From contig CAYMAS010000017.1 in NCBI GenBank assembly GCA_964388485.1, forward strand, positions 1 through 64,000: a DNA stretch of 64,000 bases, written 5' to 3'. Numbering within the stretch: the stretch's first letter is position 1; each line of letters starts with the position of its first letter. This stretch comes from JBCDKH01 sp964388485. Its GTDB lineage: Bacteria; Planctomycetota; Phycisphaerae; Tepidisphaerales; Tepidisphaeraceae. The notes under the pieces were generated by a model, which was given only the letters and a program-made list of their open reading frames with translations, searched no databases and was not told the DNA's origin. Made by a program: the position numbers and the translations under genes. Below, piece by piece: positions 17,084 through 25,204 of the stretch.

Positions 17084-17716
17084 ATGCCGCCCGCCAAAGG
17101 ACAGCTCATCGTCATGTGCGGCCCGAGCGGCGTGGGCAAGAGCACGCTGTCGCTCCGCATGGCCGACGAGCTAGGCGTCGCGTACGTGCCCGCCGTCACC
17201 ACGCGCGAGCCCCGGCCCGGCGACAGCAAGGGAAAGTCGTATGAGCACGTCAGTGAAGAAGTCTTCTTCGAACGCCTCGACGCCGGCAAATTCCTCGAGT
17301 ACGCCCAGAACTACGACGACTACTACGCCACGCCCAAGCACCCGGCCCTCGACCTGCTCGACGATGGCCGCGACGTGTTGCTGGAGATCGACGTGCAGGG
17401 TGCGTTGCAGGTGCGGTATCACTATCCCGAAGCCCTGCTCATCTTCGTCCTGCCGCCGACGGAGAAGACGCTGTACGACCGCCTCGTCGAGCGAGGCCGG
17501 GACGAGCCGCGAATCATCGCCAAGCGGTATCGGGCGGCGCGGCGTGAGATTCACATGGCCAAGGGCAGCAGGGCGTTCGACGCGATGTTGGTCAACGACG
17601 ATCTGGAGCAGGCGGTCAGCGAGCTCAAGAAGCTCGTCCGCTACCGCCAGGGCGAGCACCTGGGCGACGTCGACGCCCAAACCGGTCCGGGCTTGTTCGA
17701 CGAGCCGGCGACTTGA
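17084..17716 (+). CDS. gmk: Guanylate kinase
   Basis: 210-residue kinase that phosphorylates GMP to GDP. P-loop GPSGVGKST at residues 13-21, GMP-binding VTTREPRPGD and YEHVSEEVF, and LEIDVQGALQVR are all present; the lid is RLVERGRDEPRIIAKR. Stop codon lies inside an 18-bp duplication whose second copy carries the rpoZ start. Confidence 0.96.
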   Translation: MPPAKGQLIVMCGPSGVGKSTLSLRMADELGVAYVPAVTTREPRPGDSKGKSYEHVSEEVFFERLDAGKFLEYAQNYDDYYATPKHPALDLLDDGRDVLLEIDVQGALQVRYHYPEALLIFVLPPTEKTLYDRLVERGRDEPRIIAKRYRAARREIHMAKGSRAFDAMLVNDDLEQAVSELKKLVRYRQGEHLGDVDAQTGPGLFDEPAT

Positions 17717-17746
17717 GAAGCGGCATAAACTTGAGAAGCGGCATGA
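17711..17746. repeat. 18-bp tandem duplication spanning gmk stop and rpoZ start
   Basis: ACTTGAGAAGCGGCATAA (17711-17728) is followed immediately by ACTTGAGAAGCGGCATGA (17729-17746). The first copy contains the gmk stop TGA, the second provides a GAGAAG ribosome-binding site and the rpoZ ATG. Copy 1 carries ATA where copy 2 has ATG. Confidence 0.95.
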
Positions 17747-17985
17747 GCGTCCCTAGCGTCCCCGTCCCCATGATCGAGGCACTCAAGAGCGACGAGATCG
17801 TCAAGAAGGTTGGCGGCCGATTCCGCCTCACCGCCCTCATCCAGAAGCGGCGGGTCGAGCTCATGCGCGGCGCCCGCCCGCTCATCGAGCGGACGCCCGG
17901 CATGACCGACATGGAAGTGGTGATCGAAGAGATCCTGCAAGACAAGATCGAGGCGGAAGTGCCGCAAGAGCTCGTCGAGGCATAG
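17743..17985 (+). CDS. rpoZ: RNA polymerase omega subunit
   Basis: 80-residue omega subunit, which helps assemble and stabilise RNA polymerase. The core IVKKVGGRFRLTALIQKRRVELMRGARPL matches the family (R-F-x-L-x2-L-x2-K-R-x2-E-L-x2-G). Start ATG 17743 uses the GAGAAG element of the second copy of the 18-bp duplication; a second ATG at 17770 (MIEALKSDEI) is possible. Gene order gmk-rpoZ is widespread. Confidence 0.92.
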   Translation: MSVPSVPVPMIEALKSDEIVKKVGGRFRLTALIQKRRVELMRGARPLIERTPGMTDMEVVIEEILQDKIEAEVPQELVEA

Positions 17986-17994
17986 CCGAGGCCC

Positions 17995-18011
17995 CGCGGC
18001 TACCAGAGGTG
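17995..18011. repeat. 17-bp dispersed motif, copy 1
   Basis: CGCGGCTACCAGAGGTG, identical to 63517-63533. Both copies lie just after a gene end in the gap between converging or adjacent genes. Confidence 0.6.
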
Positions 18012-18030
18012 TCGAGCAGTGATCGCTTGG

Positions 18031-20883
18031 TCATTGTTCGACGCCAAGCCGCTCACGCAGTTGGGCGAACTCGTCCTGCCACTTCGTCCCGCCGACGCCG
18101 TCGCCATTGAGCGCGTAGAGCCGGCGGAGCAGCCGCTGCATCTCCTCCTCGCTCGCACCCGACTCCAGACTGCTGCGGATGAAGAGCAGCTGCGCCTCCC
18201 AGTAGTCGTCGTTCGGCACCCGGCGGGTCATGCCGTCGGTGGTCTGCAGCAACGTCGGCTCGCCGAGCGTCCGGTCGCCGAGCAGCCGATTGAAGCGACC
18301 TTGGGCCTGCTCGAACTGGCCCAGGGCGTACTCGATGCGGCCGAGGCTGAGCAGCACTTCCGGGTCGTATAGCACCTGCTGCCGCTCGGCGTCGGAGAGG
18401 CCTTCGATGAGGCCCTGGAACTGTCGAATGTTGGCGGCTTCGTTGAGCTCGCTAAAGCGCCGTCGTGCCGTTTCGAGCCGCTGCTGACGGCTGGTCGGAT
18501 CCTGTTCTTCGAGAGCTGCCTGCAGTTGCGTTTCGGCGTCGAGCTTGCGGAAGGCGTAGGCGAAGCGGCGATATTCCGGGTCGTCGCTGCGGTCGATCCA
18601 GTCGACGAGCTGCGGCGTGACGGTGGCTCGGACGAGCGTCAGCTGCCGCTGCTGCTCGGCGTCGCCCCGCTGCACCGCCCGGTCATAGGCGGCTGAAAGG
18701 GTGTCGCGAAACTGCTGGATGTACCGGAAGCCGCGTTGAGCGTCGGAATCGTCCAGCAACGCCAGCAAATCGCTCGTCGCCCCGTCGACATCCCCGGCGG
18801 CGGCTTGGGCTTGGAACCGCAGCGGCAACGCGTCATCCAGGATCGTGTTCGCGCCGTCGAGTCCTTCGACCCGCTCTTCGAGATCCCGAAGCAGACGCGT
18901 CGCCGCCTCGGGGTTGTTCTCTTCGTTCAACTGAAGCCGGGCCAAGGCAACGCGTGTCTCGGCACCTCGCTGGCGGTACGCCTCTCGGGCCGAACCTTGT
19001 GCCGACGCGATGGCCTGATCCAGCGATGCCACCGCTGCTTGACCCTGCTCGATGGCCTCGGCCACGCGACGCTCGTAGGCGGCATCTTCGCCATCCGTCT
19101 CCGCGGCCAGTTGGGCGACGGCGAGGAAGCGAAGCCGCTGGGCATCGGGCAGCCGCGGATCGTCCTGCGGCACCTTCGCGTAGTAGGCTGCGGCACCGGC
19201 GAGGTCGCCGTTGCGGTGAAGCCGAAGCGCCAGGTCGAAGGCCCGCTGTTCGTCGCCGAACTCGTCGACCAGCACCGGCAGCAGGCGAGCTTCGCGTTCG
19301 TCCGCGGCGAGCTCCAGCTCACTGCCGGGCTCGACGTCCGCACGCACTTCCTCAATGATCCCCAACGCCCGGCGATAGGCGTTGCGACGACGGTCCGACT
19401 CGGCTGACGGCAACTCGCCGTAGGCCAGGAACAAGTCGACCGACTCCATGGGCCGACCCAACGTCTGCTCCATGAGGGCGGCGAGGAAGACGCTGTTGGC
19501 GACACTCTGCGGGTCGACGTCGCCACCAGCCTGCAGGCGACTCAACAGCTCGCGAGCGGCGGCGATGCCTTGTTCGACCGTCTCCTCGTCGATCGTCGGC
19601 GGGTCGATGTTCGGATCATTCGCCGCCGCCGTCTGCTGGGCTGCGACGCGTGCGGCCTCGGCCCGACCCTGATCGACCACCGCGTCCAGCAGCAGCGGCG
19701 ACAGGCTCGCCAAATCTGAGTCGTCTTCAAGACGGGCCAGAAGCTGATCCGTCACGATCGGCCGGTAGCCATCGTAATCGTTGACGAGCCGCATCAGAAT
19801 CCGCGTCACGTCCTGCTCGGCTTCGGCACGGGCTTCAGCCGTCTCGCCGACGCGCGCCTTGGCCTCGGCGACCCGGTACGAAGCGACCAGCACGAGCGGA
19901 TCACGACCGGCGAGCGGTCCTTCCTTGTCTTGCTGGGCGTACCACGCATCGAAGCGATCCATTTGCGCTTCCGCGGCGTCCGGCTTGCCGTCGAGAGCTT
20001 CGACCACCGTGCGGCCGAAGTAGGCGTCGAAGAGGCGTGTCGGATCGGAGCCGGCGGCGATGGCACCGTCGAAGTAGTCCCTAGCGGCTTGCCGGCCTTC
20101 GGAGGTGCTCTTGGCGCTGGAGATCTTGCCGAGGAGCAGCTGGACGAAGTCGCGTTGCGGGTTTCGCTCGACGTCCAGCGGCGACAGCTGCTTGATGAGC
20201 TCATCCGCCAGCTGCACGCGGTCGGGCGAATCGGGGTCGATTGCCAGCAGGCGGTAGTAGTCGGCGAACGGCAACAGCGACGCCGCCTGCTGCGAGCTTC
20301 GACGTGCCGCGGCGGCCCGTTGGACCTCGGGCTGGTTCGCGTCGACGATCATCTCCTCGAGCCGATCCGCCTCCGCTGCGTACAGCTCGCCGGCCCTCGT
20401 CAGCAGCCGCCGCACCGCGTCCGCCACCGGACCGACATAGCGGCGGCGATCTGCGTTGTCGCCGAAGTACTCGAGCAGCCGGACTTCTTCGCCGATGCCG
20501 CGGTCGATGAGGACGGTCGCCTGCCGCATCATCTGTCCGGCCATGGCGGGGACGTCGCGTTCGAGCACTTCTCGCGTCACCAGATCATCAACACCGCCCA
20601 CCACGTCAAGCACGAGCGCCTGCCGCTCTGTCGAGGGAACGAATGCGTCGCCGGTCAGCCGGGAGAGCGCGATGTTCGCGAGGTAGACGTCGGCGTCTTC
20701 TTCGCTGACGCCCTGGCGTTCGAGCGCGTGCCGCAGGAGGTCTTCGAGCCCAAGTTCCGTCAGCGTCTGCAGCGTCCGCGACTCGTCGAGGGCATCGAGC
20801 CCGGTCGGCTGGGCCGTCGCGAGCCCTGGCAGCGCAACGGCGGCGACGGCGAGCTTCAGGACCGGCGACAAGAGACTTGGCAT
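18031..20883 (-). CDS. Large secreted TPR/alpha-helical repeat protein of the ExbBD cluster
   Basis: 950-residue exported protein. Signal peptide MPSLLSPVLKLAVAAVALPGLATA, then an almost entirely helical chain rich in Ala, Leu, Arg and Asp. TPR-like helix pairs are visible throughout, for example AFDLALRLHRNGDLAGAAAYYAKVPQDDPRLPDAQRLRFLAVAQLA and near the end YDPEVLLSLGRIEYALGQFEQAQGRFNRLLGD. No catalytic motif was seen. Last gene of a six-gene minus-strand cluster (TPR protein, vWA protein, ExbB, ExbD, ExbD, this); the gap to the second exbD is 31 bases. A periplasmic scaffold or sensor role is inferred from the architecture and position only. Confidence 0.85.
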   Translation of the reverse strand: MPSLLSPVLKLAVAAVALPGLATAQPTGLDALDESRTLQTLTELGLEDLLRHALERQGVSEEDADVYLANIALSRLTGDAFVPSTERQALVLDVVGGVDDLVTREVLERDVPAMAGQMMRQATVLIDRGIGEEVRLLEYFGDNADRRRYVGPVADAVRRLLTRAGELYAAEADRLEEMIVDANQPEVQRAAAARRSSQQAASLLPFADYYRLLAIDPDSPDRVQLADELIKQLSPLDVERNPQRDFVQLLLGKISSAKSTSEGRQAARDYFDGAIAAGSDPTRLFDAYFGRTVVEALDGKPDAAEAQMDRFDAWYAQQDKEGPLAGRDPLVLVASYRVAEAKARVGETAEARAEAEQDVTRILMRLVNDYDGYRPIVTDQLLARLEDDSDLASLSPLLLDAVVDQGRAEAARVAAQQTAAANDPNIDPPTIDEETVEQGIAAARELLSRLQAGGDVDPQSVANSVFLAALMEQTLGRPMESVDLFLAYGELPSAESDRRRNAYRRALGIIEEVRADVEPGSELELAADEREARLLPVLVDEFGDEQRAFDLALRLHRNGDLAGAAAYYAKVPQDDPRLPDAQRLRFLAVAQLAAETDGEDAAYERRVAEAIEQGQAAVASLDQAIASAQGSAREAYRQRGAETRVALARLQLNEENNPEAATRLLRDLEERVEGLDGANTILDDALPLRFQAQAAAGDVDGATSDLLALLDDSDAQRGFRYIQQFRDTLSAAYDRAVQRGDAEQQRQLTLVRATVTPQLVDWIDRSDDPEYRRFAYAFRKLDAETQLQAALEEQDPTSRQQRLETARRRFSELNEAANIRQFQGLIEGLSDAERQQVLYDPEVLLSLGRIEYALGQFEQAQGRFNRLLGDRTLGEPTLLQTTDGMTRRVPNDDYWEAQLLFIRSSLESGASEEEMQRLLRRLYALNGDGVGGTKWQDEFAQLRERLGVEQ

Positions 20884-20914
20884 GACGAGAAACGATATGT
20901 CGATCGGCCCGGCC

Positions 20915-21373
20915 TCACCGGCTGGGCGTGAAGGTGATGCTGCTGAATCCCGCTCGTTGGGCGGCTTCGTAAACCGTAATGAGGTGCTGCCAGATCACGT
21001 TGCGTTGCGGGCTGATCTCGACCTGCGTGTCTGCCAGCTCTTGCTCGGTGCCGCCGAGGGCGGCGGCTCGCTGTTCGAAGAGAGCCAGTGCTTCCTCACC
21101 CGTCGCCGCCGAGTCGCTGCCGATGAAGACGCGGAACTGACTGGGCGTGCTGGCGTCGATGTCGACCAGAACCCGCAAGGGCTCGTCGGTGGCCGAATAC
21201 TCGGCCGTGCCGCCCTGCTCGACAAGGGCGACGCGGCTTTGCATGTAAGGCTGGGGCTCGATGAAGCTGGCCGTGAGCATGAAGACGACCAGGACGACCA
21301 TCGCGACGTTGACGACAGGCGTGAGGTTCGGCGGCTCCTTGCTGACGATCTTCCTACTGCGGCGTCGGGGCAT
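20915..21373 (-). CDS. exbD: ExbD/TolR-like biopolymer transport protein (second copy)
   Basis: 152-residue ExbD/TolR family protein. Short basic cytoplasmic start MPRRRSRKIVSKEPPNLTPVVNV, one transmembrane helix VAMVVLVVFMLTASFI, then a periplasmic domain. The proton-relay Asp that follows 'LTP(L/V)' in ExbD (usually LTPLIDV) is replaced here by Asn (LTPVVNV), so this copy may not conduct protons itself. The periplasmic part keeps strand patterns (LRVLVDIDASTPSQFRVFIG ... FSSITFTPSR). Starts eight bases after the first exbD stop codon. Confidence 0.9.
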   Translation of the reverse strand: MPRRRSRKIVSKEPPNLTPVVNVAMVVLVVFMLTASFIEPQPYMQSRVALVEQGGTAEYSATDEPLRVLVDIDASTPSQFRVFIGSDSAATGEEALALFEQRAAALGGTEQELADTQVEISPQRNVIWQHLITVYEAAQRAGFSSITFTPSR

Positions 21374-21381
21374 AGGGCTCC

Positions 21382-21870
21382 TCAATTGGTCGGCTGGCTG
21401 AACGCGTACTGCACACCCGCCACGCCGGCTCGGCTGACGGCGCGGAGGACGGCTTCGGTGTCGAAGTAAGGCGTGTTGCGGCCGGCGTGGATGTAGACTT
21501 CGAAGTCGTCGCGATCCCCTTTGAAGTCCTCGATGAACGGCGTGAGATTGGACGAATCGTTTCGCGGATCGTTGACCGGAAACTCCCACTCGTCGCCGCT
21601 TTGGACGTACTTGCCGTAAACCCGCGGGTTGCCGGGCGTCAGGCCTTCGCGGACGTTGACGACGAGGAAGCTGGTCGCGGCGCGTTCCTCTTCGAACTGG
21701 TCGGCGGTGATGCCGAGCGTGGCCTCGGGCAGCTGCAGGTCCTGATCGGCTCCTGTTTCGATGCCCGCTTTGGAGACGAGCATGAAGAAGATCAGGAGCG
21801 ACAGCATGATGTCGCTCAGGGGCGTGATGTTGACCGCCTGACCGGCGGGTGGTGCGGAACGGCGTCGCAT
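21382..21870 (-). CDS. exbD: ExbD/TolR-like biopolymer transport protein (first copy)
   Basis: 162-residue ExbD family protein. NITPLSDIMLSLLIFFMLVSKA is the transmembrane segment with the proton-relay Asp in TPLSDI. The periplasmic part ends DDFEVYIHAGRNTPYFDTEAVLRAVSRAGVAGVQYAF, the usual C-terminal ExbD fold. Lies 11 bases after exbB. With ExbB it should form the proton-driven stator; the second ExbD next door lacks the Asp. Confidence 0.93.
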   Translation of the reverse strand: MRRRSAPPAGQAVNITPLSDIMLSLLIFFMLVSKAGIETGADQDLQLPEATLGITADQFEEERAATSFLVVNVREGLTPGNPRVYGKYVQSGDEWEFPVNDPRNDSSNLTPFIEDFKGDRDDFEVYIHAGRNTPYFDTEAVLRAVSRAGVAGVQYAFSQPTN

Positions 21871-21881
21871 GAGAAGCGGTC

Positions 21882-22832
21882 CTACTCAGCGGCGGGAGCG
21901 GGCGATGGAGTGGGCGACGGGGTGGGCGTGGGGGCGACCTGCCGGGCTTGACCCTTCGTTGGGGCCGGACGCGACGAGCGTGAGACGGACGACGAGCTGC
22001 CGGACGACGGCTTGTCCTTGTCGGGCCGAATCATCAGCAGGTATTCCTCAGCCGCCAACGCGCCTTCGCCCGTGAGGCGATCGACCTTGTTGCGAAGAAT
22101 GCCGTAGGCGACGAGCGACGGGATCGCCAGCACGAGGCCGAGCATCGTCGTGCCGAGCGCGGTCGAGATACCACCGGCCAGTGCTCCGACGTCCGCCGAG
22201 CCGCCGGCCTGCTGCATCGACAGGAACGCGTCCATGATGCCGACCACCGTGCCAAGCAGGCCCAGCAGCGGGCCGACGTTGGCGAGGATGTTGATGTACT
22301 CGAGCTTGCGGAACTCTTCGGCCGTCTCGTCCGCAACGCCGCCTTCGAGGGCGTCACGCATCTCGCTGAAGCTCGGCGCCCGCTTGAGCGCCGGATTGAG
22401 GCTGCGGCTGAGGAACGAATCGTCCTCTTCGGTGAAGTCGACGAGGTCCTTGAACTTCCGCTCCTTGATGAGCTGCTCGATCTGCGCTTCGGACTCGTCC
22501 GGCAACAGCACCGTGCGGCGGGCTCGCAGCGAGGCCTGGATGATGAGCGTCACCGCGACGACGCTGCAGAGCAGGATGACGATGGTCACCGGCTCCAGAC
22601 TCTTGAGCGACTCGAACGGCAACAGCCACGGCGACGAGACGGTCGAGGCCCTCTCAGCTGCAGTGTCGGCGGCGGGTGCGGTGTCGTCCTGGGCCATCAC
22701 GCGACTGCCGCTGACGAGAATCGCGACGAGCAACGCGCTGAGCAGCAACGCCCGCTGCCGCCACAGCGGCTGGCCGTGGGGCGGCAGATTCGTTGAAGCG
22801 GCTGAGGTGGTACGAGAACGCCTTGCAGTCAT
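21882..22832 (-). CDS. exbB: ExbB/TolQ/MotA-family proton channel protein
   Basis: 316-residue inner-membrane protein. A signal-like N-terminus (ALLLSALLVAILVSGSRVMAQ) is followed by a first stator helix (LEPVTIVILLCSVVAVTLIIQASL), a cytoplasmic domain and two helices: ILANVGPLLGLLGTVVGIMDAFL and GISTALGTTMLGLVLAIPSLVAYGIL, which carry the conserved GLLGTV and TALGTT motifs of the family. The C-terminus is a Ser- and Pro-rich tail. Forms the stator with the adjacent ExbD proteins. Confidence 0.94.
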   Translation of the reverse strand: MTARRSRTTSAASTNLPPHGQPLWRQRALLLSALLVAILVSGSRVMAQDDTAPAADTAAERASTVSSPWLLPFESLKSLEPVTIVILLCSVVAVTLIIQASLRARRTVLLPDESEAQIEQLIKERKFKDLVDFTEEDDSFLSRSLNPALKRAPSFSEMRDALEGGVADETAEEFRKLEYINILANVGPLLGLLGTVVGIMDAFLSMQQAGGSADVGALAGGISTALGTTMLGLVLAIPSLVAYGILRNKVDRLTGEGALAAEEYLLMIRPDKDKPSSGSSSSVSRSSRPAPTKGQARQVAPTPTPSPTPSPAPAAE

Positions 22833-22963
22833 GGCAGGTTCGAGGTGGTCTGGGTCAGGCTCACCGAGGGTCGGCAGGCCGGGGCGTCGGACGACGCTTG
22901 GAGAGGAAGCGACTTGTGCCGCGATGGTGCAGTGTGGCGTGCGGGTGGTGTCGCGTCAAAGGC

Positions 22964-24046
22964 TCAGCCGCCGAAGAAGTCCCGGCCGACAAAGACATAC
23001 TCGCCGCCCGTGCGGCGGGCGATGTCCTGGAGCACTTCCTCGGCCCGCTCGTTGCGGTTGATGAACTGGATCGTGTTGATGATCGGTGGCGCAGAGCTCT
23101 GCTCGCGCAGCTGGTCGATCGTGTTGATGACGTCCTCGTAGCTGACGATGCCGTCGAACTGGCCGTCGGTCAGGAAGAAGATCAACTGCGGCTGAGGCCT
23201 CATCTCGAAGGCGGCGCGGAGCGCCGGGACCGGATTCGTATTGCCGTCCATCGCGATGCCGTCGAGGAAGTCGCGCATCTGGTCCTTGAACCGTCCCGTC
23301 GCCGGTTTCAGCTCGCCTGGGAAGGCGACGCGATAGTCGTCGCCGCTGAAGAAGACGACGTTGAACTGCTGCGTGACTTCAAGCGGTTCGACCGCATTCT
23401 TGAGCTCCTGGAAGAGCAGGAACTGCGGCTCGCCGCCCATGGAGCCTGACGAGTCGCAGACGAAGGCGATGCGGTAGACGTCGCCGCCGTCGCCGGCCGT
23501 TCCGGTGTCGAGGCCCATGAAGCCCTGACCGCCGCCGGCTTCGCCGAAGAGCGGCGAGCCCTCGCCCCCGCCGCCGCCGAGAGCGTTGCTGAGTTCGCCC
23601 ATGCCGGTGATGCCGGTCATGCTCGCCGACGTCGCCCCGCCCGTTGTCGCCGCCAGCAGATCGGCGGCATCACCGACGCCCTGCTCACGAAAGTCGCTGC
23701 TCTGAGCCACGGGATCGAGGCTCGCGTTCTGCCGAGTGACGTCGTCGACGTTGCCGACGTTCGGCATCGCGCCGACGTTCTCCGTCGCGAGCTTCGTCGT
23801 GCCGACGGTCGCCTGCTCGAGCACCGGCCCGGTCTGAATCACCTCTCGGACCGTCACCAGCAACGCCAACGCGACGCCGACGAGGCCGAGGTGGATGCCG
23901 AGGCTCGTGAGGATCGGCACGACGTTGAGGACGAACTTCTTGCGTCCGGCGGAGCGGCGATAGTCACCGGTGTAGAGGCCTTCGTCCGGGCCGTCCTCGT
24001 CGGGCGCGGTGGGCAGAGGCCGATTGGTGGCAGTCGTGTCACTCAT
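22964..24046 (-). CDS. TonB-like anchored vWA-domain protein
   Basis: 360-residue protein with a cytoplasmic N-terminus ending in basic residues (RRSAGRKKFVLN), one helix (VVPILTSLGIHLGLVGVALALLVTV, about 42-66), a Gly/Ser-rich periplasmic linker and a von Willebrand A domain from about residue 190. The MIDAS motif DxSxS is intact (Asp198, Ser200, Ser202 in CDSSGSMGG) and later metal-site residues are in FLTDGQFDG. The N-terminal topology is that of TonB/TolA, but the C-terminal TonB domain is missing and replaced by vWA. It precedes exbB by 131 bases in the same orientation, so it is the best candidate for the stator's energised partner. Confidence 0.87.
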   Translation of the reverse strand: MSDTTATNRPLPTAPDEDGPDEGLYTGDYRRSAGRKKFVLNVVPILTSLGIHLGLVGVALALLVTVREVIQTGPVLEQATVGTTKLATENVGAMPNVGNVDDVTRQNASLDPVAQSSDFREQGVGDAADLLAATTGGATSASMTGITGMGELSNALGGGGGEGSPLFGEAGGGQGFMGLDTGTAGDGGDVYRIAFVCDSSGSMGGEPQFLLFQELKNAVEPLEVTQQFNVVFFSGDDYRVAFPGELKPATGRFKDQMRDFLDGIAMDGNTNPVPALRAAFEMRPQPQLIFFLTDGQFDGIVSYEDVINTIDQLREQSSAPPIINTIQFINRNERAEEVLQDIARRTGGEYVFVGRDFFGG

Positions 24047-24067
24047 GCGGGGCGTCAGGGTTCGGGT

Positions 24068-25138
24068 CTATTTGGCAGCGTCGGACGGCTTGAGCTTCTC
24101 CGCGGCGGTCGCACCGGCGGCGCTGGACGGGTAACGGTCGGCCGCCTGACGCCACAGAGCGGCGGCGTCTTCGTCGAGGCTCAACTCCGCATGGATGTCT
24201 CCTGCCGCGACGAGTGCACGGGCGGCGATCGACTCGATCTCCGGGGCTTGGGCGGCGACGCGGACGTAGGCGAGCGCCGCATCGAGCTTCTTAGCCCGGT
24301 CGTCGCCCGCCTCCAGGCGAGCGGCATCGGCGAGGAGCATCAGGGCGTCCGCCTTCTGCTCCTCGTTCGTGAACACGGCCGACGCGTCTTCGATAAGTCG
24401 ACGAGCCGCGGCGGGATTGCGTTCGCCGAGTTGCAGGCTCGCCCGGCCGATCGTGACTCGAGCAAAGAGCGGCCAGTCCGCCTGATTCTCCGGCACGGTC
24501 GAGCTGACGAGCGGCGTCAGGAGACGCACCGTGTTGGCCGCGGCTTCGGAATCGCCCAGGGCATTATCGAGCCGGAGCATGTACGCCAGCAACGCACGTC
24601 GGCGTGCGTCGTCGGAAGCACCGGTCAACGCCGTCTGCACGCGAGACCGAGCGTCGGCGACCTGGCGAGCGTCGACGTTCTCCCGCTCCGGATTCGGCTG
24701 ACGCGTCGCAGCGGCGACTGGATCGATCCCTGTCATCGACACGAAGCCGTCGACCGCCTCGCGAAACAGCCCGGCGCGCGCGGCGGCGTCGACGAGGCGA
24801 AACGTGCTCCGCCGCCGGACCCAATCCTCGCCGCCCCGCCGGTCCAGGACCTGGCTGTACTGCTGCGACGCGACCTGCCAGTCACCGGCTTGAAACGCCT
24901 CTTCTGCGGCGTTGAAGCGATCGTTGCCGTCAAGTTCGATGCGGACGACTTCGTCGAGCGGCGTTTGTCGCTCCCGGCTGCCGACGATGTAGAGGAGCTG
25001 GTCGTTCTCGAAGCCCCGAATCTGCACCTCCTGCGGCGGCAGCCGGCCGATCCAGATCTGATCCGCCCACGCCAGCGTCGGCACCAGCAACGACAGCCAA
25101 AGTGCGAGGCAGAAGACTCGTCCGATCCCGAAGGGCAT
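24068..25138 (-). CDS. Secreted TPR-like protein, first gene of the ExbBD cluster
   Basis: 356-residue exported protein. Signal MPFGIGRVFCLALWLSLLVPTLAWA; then a short beta-rich part (QIWIGRLPPQEVQIRGFENDQLLYIVGSRERQTPLDEVVRIELDG), resembling the small domains seen before TPR arrays in planctomycetes, followed by TPR helices (DRFNAAEEAFQAGDWQVASQQYSQVLDRRG and so on). No catalytic motif. Start 25138 (ATG); an in-frame TTG six bases upstream is unlikely. It is the first gene of the minus-strand cluster, 66 bases from the divergent gene at 25205, so both promoters must lie in that gap. Confidence 0.83.
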   Translation of the reverse strand: MPFGIGRVFCLALWLSLLVPTLAWADQIWIGRLPPQEVQIRGFENDQLLYIVGSRERQTPLDEVVRIELDGNDRFNAAEEAFQAGDWQVASQQYSQVLDRRGGEDWVRRRSTFRLVDAAARAGLFREAVDGFVSMTGIDPVAAATRQPNPERENVDARQVADARSRVQTALTGASDDARRRALLAYMLRLDNALGDSEAAANTVRLLTPLVSSTVPENQADWPLFARVTIGRASLQLGERNPAAARRLIEDASAVFTNEEQKADALMLLADAARLEAGDDRAKKLDAALAYVRVAAQAPEIESIAARALVAAGDIHAELSLDEDAAALWRQAADRYPSSAAGATAAEKLKPSDAAK

Positions 25139-25204
25139 GGCCAAAGTCTACGCGATGACCCTTTGCAACGTGAATCCCGACGCCGATGCGATAGCGTGAG
25201 CCGC

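Noticed and set aside
23891..25204. Upstream extension of the gene starting at 25205
   Set aside because: The open frame runs back over the TPR and vWA genes without recognisable sequence; the ATG at 25205 fits the intergenic gap.
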